A stretch of DNA of 22,970 nucleotides from Thermoleophilia bacterium UBA6103 (GTDB taxonomy: Bacteria; Actinomycetota; Thermoleophilia; UBA2241): the NCBI GenBank assembly GCA_002423545.1, contig DIWP01000046.1:117389-140358 (forward strand), given 5' to 3'. The notes under the pieces were generated by a model. It was given only the letters and a program-made list of their open reading frames with translations. It ran no database searches and was not told the DNA's origin. Of this stretch, positions 1 to 8,375 are shown piece by piece (the first letter of the stretch is position 1; each line of letters begins with the position of its first letter). A program made the translations under genes and the position numbers.

Positions 1-537
1 CGGCTCCTTGGCGCCGAGCAGCGCGGCGGACTTGCCGGCACTGTCCGCACGCAGCATGCCGACCATGATGTGGCGCAGCTGCACCTTGCCGGCCTCGACC
101 CAGGGCCGCGCCTGTTTCCAGAACAGGTTGCAGTAGGGGCAGTTCGGGTCGCTGAACAGGTAGACGATGCGCGGTGCGTCGGCGCGTCCGTCGGCGATCC
201 AGCTGCTGCCCTCCATGCGCGTCCACATCTCCTTGCCCAGCGGTTCGTAGACCAGCCTCTCCAGGTGCCCGCGGGTCAGGTCTTCGCCCTTGGCGTCGAG
301 CAGGCTGCCGACCAGCACATGCTCGCCGTCGGGGGTGAGGTACAGCGCCATGCCCTGGCCGTTGTAGCGTGCGGCATAGCCCTGCAGCCCGCCGGGCGCA
401 TCGAAGCGGCCGACGACCTCGGCACCACGCGCTTCCACGGCCTTGATCGCCGCCGGCAGTTCCTCGGCCTGGGCCACGGGCAGGGCCAGCAGGCCGATGC
501 CGGCCAGCAGATACGGTAACGGCTTGAGTTGAATCAC
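1..537 (-). CDS. dsbG: Thiol:disulfide interchange protein DsbG (3' end outside window)
   Basis: Periplasmic DsbC/DsbG-family disulfide isomerase or reductase that repairs oxidised cysteines. The visible 179 residues hold a signal peptide (about 1-24, cut after AQA), a DsbC/G-like dimerisation region (about 25-110) and the start of the thioredoxin domain with the active-site motif CPYC at residues 133-136, the form typical of DsbG. The C-terminus lies beyond position 1. The start is GTG at 537-535, which overlaps the TGA of the upstream thioredoxin gene as GTGA; an AGAGGA-type ribosome site sits about 7 nt ahead. No closer ATG gives a signal peptide. It is the last gene seen in a copR-copS-tlpA-dsbG series, which suggests a role in protecting or repairing periplasmic thiols during copper stress (inference). 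The DsbG call is firm at family level; DsbC is less likely because of CPYC. Confidence 0.88.
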   Translation of the reverse strand, partial: MIQLKPLPYLLAGIGLLALPVAQAEELPAAIKAVEARGAEVVGRFDAPGGLQGYAARYNGQGMALYLTPDGEHVLVGSLLDAKGEDLTRGHLERLVYEPLGKEMWTRMEGSSWIADGRADAPRIVYLFSDPNCPYCNLFWKQARPWVEAGKVQLRHIMVGMLRADSAGKSAALLGAKEP

Positions 538-1346
538 TGCGCATCCTCTTTCAGTTTTGCCAACGCACGCGCCAGGCTGGCGTGCGAGAGTTCGCCGAGA
601 TGGCTGCCGACCTGGCGGCCCTCGGCGTCGTAGAACAGCGTCGTGGGCAGGGCCCTGGAGCCGACATGCTGGCCGAGGCGTCCACCGCCGTCGAGCAGCA
701 CGTTCTCCAGCCCCAGGTCCATCGCTTGCAGGAAGCGGTTGATCTCGCCCTCCCCCTCGCCCTGGTTGACGAAGAGGAACAGCGTATCGCGCTCGCGCGC
801 CTGCGCTTCGGCCAGCACCGGCATCTCGCGACGGCACGGCGGGCACCAGGTGGCCCAGAGATTGATCACCAGGGGTTGGCCGACGTATGCCTCCAGCGCC
901 ACCGGCCGCCCCTGGCTATCGCGCAGGGCCATGTTCGGCAGGCGCGTACCCTGCTCGAAGGAATGCCATGCCAGGCTGCCGAGGCCCCAACTCGCCACGC
1001 CGACCGCCAGCGCAATACCCAGGGGCTTGCGCAGCGCCCGCTCGCGCCAGCACCAGCTGGCGCCCAGCGCCAGCGCGGCGAGCACGCCGGGCCAGGCGAT
1101 GAAGCCGCCGTCGCGGATATCGATGAGCCGCCACCACGTCCCACGGTAATGCTCGAAATAGGCGATCACGAAGGCCAGCCGCGCGACCAGCAGCGCCACC
1201 AGCAGCAGGCGGAACAGCTGCCGCTCCGGATTGCAGGCACTGCGCCGGCCGACCCACCAGCCGCTCAGGGTCGCCAGCAGCAGGCTGCCCAGCAACAATA
1301 CATGGGGCACGGCAAGGGCCAGCGGCCCGATATTCATGGTCAGCAT
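534..1346 (-). CDS. Membrane-anchored TlpA/DsbE-like thioredoxin protein
   Basis: 270-residue protein with about four N-terminal membrane segments (roughly 8-33, 45-66, 82-100 and 109-127), then a periplasm-facing TlpA-like thioredoxin domain (about 135-265). The active site is WCPPC at 167-171, and the cis-proline loop is ALPTT at 232-236. Known TlpA-family proteins reduce disulfides or pass electrons to periplasmic partners. The polytopic N-terminal half resembles the hydrophobic Lgt-like segment seen in some Pseudomonas TlpA proteins and is longer than the single anchor of a standard TlpA. It may replace DsbD by carrying electrons across the membrane, but only one Cys-containing segment is evident, so that is speculative. 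The start ATG at 1346 has AGAGGA about 6 nt upstream. The gene begins 20 nt after copS and its stop overlaps the start of dsbG, so it sits in one operon with both. Confidence 0.85.
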   Translation of the reverse strand: MLTMNIGPLALAVPHVLLLGSLLLATLSGWWVGRRSACNPERQLFRLLLVALLVARLAFVIAYFEHYRGTWWRLIDIRDGGFIAWPGVLAALALGASWCWRERALRKPLGIALAVGVASWGLGSLAWHSFEQGTRLPNMALRDSQGRPVALEAYVGQPLVINLWATWCPPCRREMPVLAEAQARERDTLFLFVNQGEGEGEINRFLQAMDLGLENVLLDGGGRLGQHVGSRALPTTLFYDAEGRQVGSHLGELSHASLARALAKLKEDAQ

Positions 1347-1366
1347 TCAGTCCTCTCGCACCTGTG

Positions 1367-2752
1367 TCATCTCAACGGTCCCGGACTCATGCGAGGGAAC
1401 TCCAGCCTGAACGTCGTGAGGCCCGCCGCCGACGAACAGCCGATCCGCCCGTGATGCGCCTCGACGATGGAACGGGTGATGGCCAGCCCCAGCCCGGCAT
1501 TGCTCGGGCCGCCTTCGCGCCGCGCCGGGTCGCCCCGGTAGAAGCGGTCGAACAGCCGGCCCAGATGCTCGGGGGCGATGGTTGCCCCGGGGTTGGCGAC
1601 GCTCAGCGCCACCCCGTCGGCATCCTGCTCGATCAGCACCCGGATCGTCCCGCCATCTGGTGTGTAGCGCAGCGCGTTGGACAACAGGTTGGACAATGCC
1701 CGGCGCAGCATCGATCGATCCCCCGCCAGCGTCCCGGCCCCGGACCGCTCGAGACGGATGCCGCGCTCGTCGGCCGAGAGCTGGTAATAGTCCAGCAGCT
1801 GTTCGCACAGCTCGTGCAGCTCCACCGGCCGCGCATCGGGGATGATTAGCCCATTGTCGGCCTTGGCCAGGAACAGCATGTCGTCGATCATCCGCGACAT
1901 GCGCTGCAGCTCTTCCAGGTTGGAATGCAGGTTGTCCTGGTATTGCTCCACCGTTCTGGCCCGGGTCAGTGCCACCTCGGTGTGGGTCATCAGATTGCTC
2001 AGCGGCGTGCGCAACTCATGGGCGATGTCGGCGGAAAAGTTCGACAACCGCACGAAGGCATCCTCCAGCCGCGCCAACATCGCGTTGAAGGCCTGCACCA
2101 GCTGTTCCAGCTCCGCCGGGATCGCCTCGCCGGGGATGCGCTCGCGCAGGGATTTTGCCGAAACCGAGGCCGCCACCTGCGTGACCTCGCGCAACGGCCG
2201 CAAGCCGCTGCGCACCAGCAACCAGCCGAGCAGGGCGCTGACCAGCGCACAGAGTACCAGCGCGCTCCACAGCCAGCCGCTGAAGGTATGGAAGAACGCC
2301 CTGTGCACCGTGACGTCGAGCAGGATCAGCAGGGTCAGGCGCTGCCCGGCAACCTCGACGTGCCCCGCCTCGCCACGCCAGACCCGGCCGTCGACCTGCA
2401 GCTCGCCGCCCCCCTGCCCCGCCAGTTGCAACAGCCGGGTATCGAAGGGTGCGAGCCCAGGCGCCGGAAACAGCTGCTGGCCGCGATCGTCGAAAATGAA
2501 CGCGGCCAGTCCGCCATGGCCACCGAGCAGTGCCTGCAGCTGCGGGCGCAGCTCATCGAAGCGGCGCAGATCGTCCAGCCCACCGAGCAGGCTGCGGCCA
2601 GCCTCGAGTTTCTCGTGCAGCGTATGGCGGTCCAGCTCGTCGAAATGGTGCACGCTGAGCTGGTTGAAGAAGTAGCCGGCCGCGGCCAGCACACCGGTCA
2701 CGGCGAGCATGAACATCAGGCTCAGGCGCGCCGTCAGCGACAGGCGTTTCAT
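1367..2752 (-). CDS. copS: Heavy-metal sensor histidine kinase (CopS/CusS type)
   Basis: 461-residue inner-membrane sensor kinase, the likely partner of the adjacent CopR-type regulator. In order: TM1 about 11-29, a periplasmic sensor loop about 30-158, TM2 about 159-180, HAMP about 181-233, a dimerisation domain with H-box SADIAHELRTP (phospho-acceptor His245), N-box NLLSNALRYTP (355-365), a G1-like segment SVANPG, F-box LFDRFYR (400-406) and G2 GLGLAI (420-425). In known CopS/CusS kinases the periplasmic loop binds Cu or Ag; the loop here contains histidines (35, 36, 43, 46, 79, 131) but no obvious metal cluster. The start ATG (2752-2750) overlaps the copR stop as ATGA, so translation is probably coupled. 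An in-frame extension upstream runs back through copR and is not coding. Metal specificity is inferred from the neighbouring copper genes. Confidence 0.9.
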   Translation of the reverse strand: MKRLSLTARLSLMFMLAVTGVLAAAGYFFNQLSVHHFDELDRHTLHEKLEAGRSLLGGLDDLRRFDELRPQLQALLGGHGGLAAFIFDDRGQQLFPAPGLAPFDTRLLQLAGQGGGELQVDGRVWRGEAGHVEVAGQRLTLLILLDVTVHRAFFHTFSGWLWSALVLCALVSALLGWLLVRSGLRPLREVTQVAASVSAKSLRERIPGEAIPAELEQLVQAFNAMLARLEDAFVRLSNFSADIAHELRTPLSNLMTHTEVALTRARTVEQYQDNLHSNLEELQRMSRMIDDMLFLAKADNGLIIPDARPVELHELCEQLLDYYQLSADERGIRLERSGAGTLAGDRSMLRRALSNLLSNALRYTPDGGTIRVLIEQDADGVALSVANPGATIAPEHLGRLFDRFYRGDPARREGGPSNAGLGLAITRSIVEAHHGRIGCSSAAGLTTFRLEFPRMSPGPLR

Positions 2753-3432
2753 GGCGCATCCGGCTCGTCGAGCATGTAGCCCATGCCACGCGCGGTGTGG
2801 ATCAGCTTGGGCTCGAAGCCGTCGTCGATCTTCGCCCGCAAACGACGAATCGCCACTTCGATGACGTTGGTGTCGCTGTCGAAATTCATGTCCCACACCT
2901 GCGAGGCGATCAGCGACTTGGGCAGCACCTCGCCGCGCCGGCGCAGCAGCAGTTCCAGCAGGGCGAATTCCTTGGCGGTGAGGTCGATGCGCTGCCCGGC
3001 ACGCATGGCCCGGCGCTTGAGCAGATCGACCTGCAAATCGGCGATCTTCAGCTGCGTCTGCAGGGCCGCCGCGTTGCCGCGGCGCAACAGCGTGCGCACC
3101 CGCGCCAGCAGTTCGGAGAAGGCGAACGGCTTGACCAGGTAATCGTCGGCGCCCAGTTCCAGCCCCTTGACCCGATCCTCGACGCGGTCGCGCGCGGTGA
3201 GGAACAGCACCGGCACCTCGCTGCCCGAAGCGCGCACCAGCCGCAGCACTTCCCAGCCGTCCAACCCCGGCATCATCACGTCGAGGATCAACAGATCGTA
3301 CGGCGTGCTCAGTGCATGCTGCAGGGCGTCGGTGCCGCTGGTCACGCGGTCGACCGTGAAGCCCGCCTCGCTGAGCCCCTGTTGCAGGTAGGTCCCGGTC
3401 TTCGGTTCGTCTTCGGCAACCAGCAGTTTCAT
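2749..3432 (-). CDS. copR: Copper response regulator, OmpR/PhoB family (CopR/CusR)
   Basis: 227-residue DNA-binding response regulator. The receiver (about 1-118) has the acidic pair Glu7/Asp8, phospho-acceptor Asp51 in LILDVMMPGLDG, Thr79 and Lys101 in the LVKPF motif. The OmpR-type winged helix (about 126-222) contains the recognition segment NVIEVAIRRLRAKID. This architecture and the copS overlap match the CopR/CusR family, which activates copper-resistance promoters when copper is present outside the cytoplasm. The start ATG at 3432 follows GATGAGGGCGATGCG; an 18-codon upstream extension to 3486 has no conserved sequence and is rejected. It is divergent from the P-type ATPase gene, with 153 nt between them holding a candidate CopR box at 3495-3508, and a similar box precedes copA. 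Both are likely targets (inference). Confidence 0.92.
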   Translation of the reverse strand: MKLLVAEDEPKTGTYLQQGLSEAGFTVDRVTSGTDALQHALSTPYDLLILDVMMPGLDGWEVLRLVRASGSEVPVLFLTARDRVEDRVKGLELGADDYLVKPFAFSELLARVRTLLRRGNAAALQTQLKIADLQVDLLKRRAMRAGQRIDLTAKEFALLELLLRRRGEVLPKSLIASQVWDMNFDSDTNVIEVAIRRLRAKIDDGFEPKLIHTARGMGYMLDEPDAP

Positions 3433-3494
3433 CGCATCGCCCTCATCCGGAGTTGCCCGAGTGTGACAGCCTCTGCGGCAAACCAACCAGAACG

Positions 3495-3548
3495 TTACAG
3501 AAAAGTAATGTTTCGATCAGCCTGGCGTAAGGCTGCCGGGGCTATGGT
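3495..3548 (+). promoter_or_regulatory. Candidate CopR box and promoter of the P-type ATPase gene
   Basis: An inverted repeat TTAC-N6-GTAA (3495-3508) is followed by TCAGCCT (3517-3523) and a -10-like TATGGT (3543-3548). There is no good -35 hexamer at 17-nt spacing, as expected for an activator-dependent promoter. The same elements occur with identical spacing ahead of copA at 10232-10285. The ATPase start is 37 nt downstream of the -10. Assignment to CopR is inferred from the adjacent copR gene and from the shared layout. Confidence 0.65.
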
Positions 3549-3585
3549 GGGGCCGCGATCACCTCAGCCACTTCGGAGGCTCGTC

Positions 3586-5946
<2,361 letters not shown>

Positions 5947-5950
5947 ACGC

Positions 5951-5981
5951 TTGACATTGACACCATGTCAAGGTTGAGCAT
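5951..5981 (+). promoter_or_regulatory. MerR/CueR-type operator-promoter for the copZ-like gene
   Basis: Five nt after the ATPase stop there is TTGACA (5951-5956) and then a dyad with the core TTGACA-CCA-TGTCAA (5957-5971). The dyad extends outward, with one mismatch, to AC...GT (5954-5974). A -10-like GAGCAT lies at 5976-5981, which gives a 19-nt spacer. A long spacer filled by a dyad of the ACCTTG...CAAGGT type is the hallmark of CueR and other MerR-family metal regulators. No MerR-family gene lies in the window. The metal specificity is inferred from the downstream CopZ-like gene. Confidence 0.7.
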
Positions 5982-6023
5982 TCGATCAGGTCGCAAGATA
6001 TTGGCCATGGGAGAACGACCAGC

Positions 6024-6284
6024 ATGAACACGAGCACCTTGAAGGTTTCCGGCATGAGCTGCGGCGCCTGCGCCAGGCACGTCAGCGAGGCACTCGAGCC
6101 GCTGGCCGGCGTCACCACGGTGGATGTGGACCTGGCCGCCGGCCTCGTCCGCATCGCTGGCACGGCCACCCGCGATGCGTTGATCGCGGCACTCGATGCC
6201 GCTGGCTACCCGGCCGAGGCCGTCGCGGATGCGCCCCCCCGGAAAACCGCTTGCGGCGCCAGCGCTGGCTGCTGCTGCCACTGA
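6024..6284 (+). CDS. copZ: CopZ-like copper chaperone (HMA domain) with Cys-rich tail
   Basis: 86-residue cytoplasmic heavy-metal-associated domain protein. Residues 1-68 form a single HMA fold with the metal site GMSCGAC (Cys13, Cys16) and typical spacing for the alpha/beta sandwich. Known CopZ-type chaperones buffer Cu(I) and hand it to the exporting ATPase. Unlike most CopZ proteins, which end near residue 68, this one has an extra tail ending CGASAGCCCH with four cysteines and a terminal histidine, a possible second metal site. The start ATG at 6024 follows GGGAGAA at moderate spacing. It has its own CueR-type operator at 5951 even though it sits directly behind the ATPase gene, so it may be expressed independently. 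copG follows after 25 nt. Confidence 0.85.
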   Translation: MNTSTLKVSGMSCGACARHVSEALEPLAGVTTVDVDLAAGLVRIAGTATRDALIAALDAAGYPAEAVADAPPRKTACGASAGCCCH

Positions 6285-6309
6285 AACAAACCTCGACCTG
6301 GAGAACAGC

Positions 6310-6756
6310 ATGAAACCTTACCTCACTGCCGTCGCCGCCCTGCTGATGAGCGGCGTGGCCCACGCCGCCGACGTCATCGACGTGCACCGGGACGCCAACT
6401 GCGGCTGCTGCAAGGACTGGATCAAGTACCTCGAGGCCAACGGTTTCGAAGTGCGCGACCATGTCGAAAGCGACATGCCGGCAGTCAAGCAGCGCCTCGG
6501 TGTCGTGCCGCGCCTGGGCTCGTGCCATACCGGGATGATCGACGGCAAGTTCATCGAAGGTCATGTGCCGGTGGCCCAGATCCGCGAGCTGAAGACCCGC
6601 GACGATCTCGCCGGCATCGCCGTGCCCGGTATGCCGGCCGGTTCGCCAGGCATGAACTACGGCCAGCCGCACCAGCGTTACCAGGTGATCGCCCTGACCG
6701 TCGAAGGCCGCGATCAGGTGCTGGCCGATTACCTGGGCTCCCAACCGGTCCGCTGA
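6310..6756 (+). CDS. copG: CopG (DUF411) periplasmic copper-binding protein
   Basis: 148-residue secreted protein of the DUF411/CopG family. It has a Sec signal peptide (1-19 or 20, cut around HAA-D) and a thioredoxin-like fold with the metal motif CGCC (31-34). Further conserved ligands include Cys72-His73 in GSCHTG, His85 in EGHVP and His121. CopG proteins of Gram-negative bacteria are known to bind copper clusters through their cysteines and to take part in copper redox handling in the periplasm. All the expected Cys residues are present. The start ATG at 6310 has GGAGAA about 4-9 nt upstream. It lies 25 nt after the copZ-like gene and probably shares its CueR-type promoter. It is the last gene of the left copper block. 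Confidence 0.88.
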   Translation: MKPYLTAVAALLMSGVAHAADVIDVHRDANCGCCKDWIKYLEANGFEVRDHVESDMPAVKQRLGVVPRLGSCHTGMIDGKFIEGHVPVAQIRELKTRDDLAGIAVPGMPAGSPGMNYGQPHQRYQVIALTVEGRDQVLADYLGSQPVR

Positions 6757-7097
6757 GTTCGGTCGAGCGTACATGGCGGCGCCCGGAGGGACTGGCCACC
6801 CGGCCGCCGCCGTGATGAGTCGCCAGTTAATCCGGAGCCGGTCGCCCGTCATGGGAGAAATCTCCCTCCCGAAGAGCTGCCGGCTGGCCTTTTCCTCCCC
6901 CCGAAAAGAGTAAAGGGCTCCCATATACGAAACGCAGCGCAACGCTAGCTTTAGATTCACCCGGGCAATCAGTCGACTAGCCAACCGACGGCCCGATGCA
7001 GCCGGGCAACCATCCGGCGGACAGCATGTTTCACCCCACGCGGGGCGGGGCGTGAAACGAACGCAGCAATGCTCCGCAACCTGGCAAGGAGATGAAG
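6757..7097. other. 341-nt intergenic leader before the small secreted protein gene
   Basis: No gene was found here. Visible structures: a short hairpin GGGAGA-AA-TCTCCC (6853-6866); a loose direct repeat of the form CTCCCGAAGAG (6866-6876) and CCCCCGAAAAGAG (6898-6910 region); an 8-nt direct repeat CCGGGCAA at 6961-6968 and 7002-7009; GCTAG...CTAGC (6944-6982 region); and a leader hairpin at 7028-7058. An AT-richer patch at about 6900-6955 (including CATATAC and TTTAGATT) is the best place for a promoter, but no clear -35/-10 pair could be assigned. Confidence 0.4.
7028..7058 (+). promoter_or_regulatory. Hairpin in the 5' leader of the small secreted protein gene
   Basis: GTTTCAC (7028-7034) pairs with GTGAAAC (7052-7058). 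Three more C-G pairs extend the stem inward past a one-base bulge, leaving a G-rich loop. It lies 40 nt upstream of the preferred start codon at 7098. There is no T tract, so it is more likely a leader structure or operator than a terminator. Its function is unknown. Confidence 0.4.
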
Positions 7098-7430
7098 ATG
7101 GACACCAAGCGGAAAACCCTGGCCACCGCAGTTGCGCTGGCCGGATTACTGGGTGCAGGTGCAGCGCTGGCCGACGGACCGATGCGCCTGACCGAACCGC
7201 AAATGGATCAGATGGTTGCAGGGGCACTCGTGTCCGAGAGCACCACCTACGAGTATTTCCATGGTTATTCCAACAACCCGGCAAGCGAGGCGAGCAACGG
7301 CACCAGCACTTACGCCACCACCACGCAGGTATGGTGCCCCGGCGCATCGGTGACCTGTGCAACCCCAGCCCAAACCACCATGGTAGGAGACCCCGTCCTG
7401 ATCGACGGCCCCGGCAACAGCTTCCCCTGA
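7098..7430 (+). CDS. Small Sec-exported protein with double-glycine-like motif (candidate Fap-like substrate)
   Basis: 110-residue protein with no family recognised by name. Residues 1-25 are a clear Sec signal peptide (MDTKRK, then a hydrophobic core, cut after ALA). Directly behind it lies LTEPQMDQMVAG (31-42), which aligns with the double-glycine leader consensus of C39 peptidase substrates: hydrophobic residues at -12, -7 and -4, and AG at -2/-1. The rest (43-110) is rich in Ser, Thr, Asn, Gly, Ala and Tyr with few charges, and has two cysteines, Cys80 and Cys87 (C-x6-C). The start at 7098 is preferred: AAGGAG at 7086-7091 is 6 nt away, whereas the ATG at 7092 directly abuts it. A FapD-like peptidase and a FapF-like pore follow, so it is inferred to be their secreted, perhaps fibre-forming, substrate. 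It could instead be a bacteriocin-like or surface-signalling protein. Confidence 0.75.
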   Translation: MDTKRKTLATAVALAGLLGAGAALADGPMRLTEPQMDQMVAGALVSESTTYEYFHGYSNNPASEASNGTSTYATTTQVWCPGASVTCATPAQTTMVGDPVLIDGPGNSFP

Positions 7431-7507
7431 CCGTGCCCGGGCCCTGGCGGCTGTGCTGAGACGGGCGCGGCAGCGAGGGCCTTGTCATCCAGATGCTCCA
7501 CCTCAGG

Positions 7508-7541
7508 CAATGCCGTTCACAGGTTCCTGTGAACGGCATTG
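7508..7541. terminator. 34-bp perfect palindrome between substrate and machinery genes
   Basis: The left arm (7508-7523) and right arm (7526-7541) are exact reverse complements of 16 bp, separated by TT. As RNA this is a very stable hairpin (with G-U pairs possible at the base) starting 77 nt after the stop of the small secreted protein gene. Only a short, broken T-rich stretch follows, so it could be an imperfect intrinsic terminator, an mRNA-stabilising or attenuating hairpin, or a DNA operator. The rest of the 363-nt gap (7431-7793) holds no gene and no convincing promoter. Confidence 0.6.
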
Positions 7542-7793
7542 TTGCGACTGGCATATGGATCGTGGCGACCTTGCGCCTGTCCGCCAGCGGCCCGGCCGAC
7601 ATTCATACTGGCACAATGCAGGCCATGGTTTCCCGGTCTAAGCTTGGTACACAGCCGCTTTGGCCCCGATCGTCCTGAACCCTCAGCGTGGGAAAGGATA
7701 CGTTCGCCAGGCAGCTCGAGGGGATGTAACCGGTGCCTGGCCTTGCCCGAGCCGGGCATCGAAAGGCAGGGATCAGAGGGAGTCGACGCCGCC

Positions 7794-8375
7794 ATGAGTT
7801 CGTTGCCCGACCGCTTGCCCGAGGCGCTCCAGGCGATGGCAATCGCCATCCTCACCGCCGCGACACTTGCTCCCTGCGCCAGCCTCGCGGACACCCCCGC
7901 CTTGCGCATCGAATCGCTCAAGGAAATGCGGGAGAAAGCGGTGGTCATGCAGCAATGGGAGACCAGCTGCGCAGCCGCCTCGCTGGCCACCGTGCTGACC
8001 TATGGCTTCCAGGACCCGGTGAGCGAGCGCTACGTCGCCGCGACCATGCTCAAGGGAACCGAGCCAGCCAAGGTGCGTGCGCGTGGCGGCTTCTCGCTAT
8101 TGGACATGAAGCGCTTCGTCGAACAGCGGGGCTACGCCGGCGATGCCTACCGGAACCTGGCCCTCGAGGACCTGAAACTGTTCCACGCGCCGATCGTCCC
8201 GATCCAGATCCGTGGTTTCAATCACTACGTCGTGCTGAATGCGGTTACCGAGCGTGAGGTACTGCTCGCCGACCCGGCCTTCGGCAATCGCCGCATGTCG
8301 CTGGCACGCTTCAATGAAGTCTGGCTGCAAGGCCTGGCTTTTGTCGTATCCCCCCAGTTGAGGTCAGCGCCATGA
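7794..8375 (+). CDS. FapD-like C39 family peptidase, predicted periplasmic
   Basis: 193-residue stand-alone C39 (papain-like, double-glycine) peptidase. Residues 1-32 read as an export signal: an N-region with Arg7, a hydrophobic core 12-26, and a cut after SLA. The peptidase core (about 46-186) keeps the full catalytic set: oxyanion Gln53, nucleophile Cys59 in WETSCAAASLA, His144 in FNHYVVLNAV and Asp160 in LLADPAFGN. There is no ABC transporter part, unlike bacteriocin exporters; this matches FapD of the Pseudomonas functional-amyloid system. The start ATG at 7794 is behind GAGGGAG with an 11-nt spacing, somewhat long; the ATG at 7836 is a possible alternative that also gives a signal peptide. 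The 3' end overlaps the pore gene as ATGA. Its likely target is the AG motif of the small upstream protein (inference). Confidence 0.82.
   Translation: MSSLPDRLPEALQAMAIAILTAATLAPCASLADTPALRIESLKEMREKAVVMQQWETSCAAASLATVLTYGFQDPVSERYVAATMLKGTEPAKVRARGGFSLLDMKRFVEQRGYAGDAYRNLALEDLKLFHAPIVPIQIRGFNHYVVLNAVTEREVLLADPAFGNRRMSLARFNEVWLQGLAFVVSPQLRSAP

Noticed and set aside
6757..6830. A GC-rich inverted repeat (GGCGGC...GCCGCC) after copG as a terminator
   Set aside because: The stem is interrupted, the loop is long and no T tract follows, so it cannot be distinguished from chance in this GC content.
7092..7097. The earlier ATG at 7092 as start of the small secreted protein
   Set aside because: It abuts the AAGGAG ribosome site with no spacing; the ATG at 7098 has ideal spacing and gives a normal signal peptide.
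7609..7624. A possible sigma54 promoter (TGGCAC with GG-N10-GC spacing) ahead of the C39 peptidase
   Set aside because: Only the -24 half matches; the -12 half is AGGCC rather than TTGCW, so chance is likely.
7539..7793. An upstream extension of the C39 peptidase to an ATG-like start near 7539
   Set aside because: It would start inside the 34-bp palindrome, has no ribosome site, adds 85 residues without recognisable domain character and would bury the signal peptide.
7794..7880. A lipoprotein reading of the C39 peptidase N-terminus because of LAPC
   Set aside because: Proline directly before the cysteine does not fit a lipobox; a cut after SLA is more plausible.
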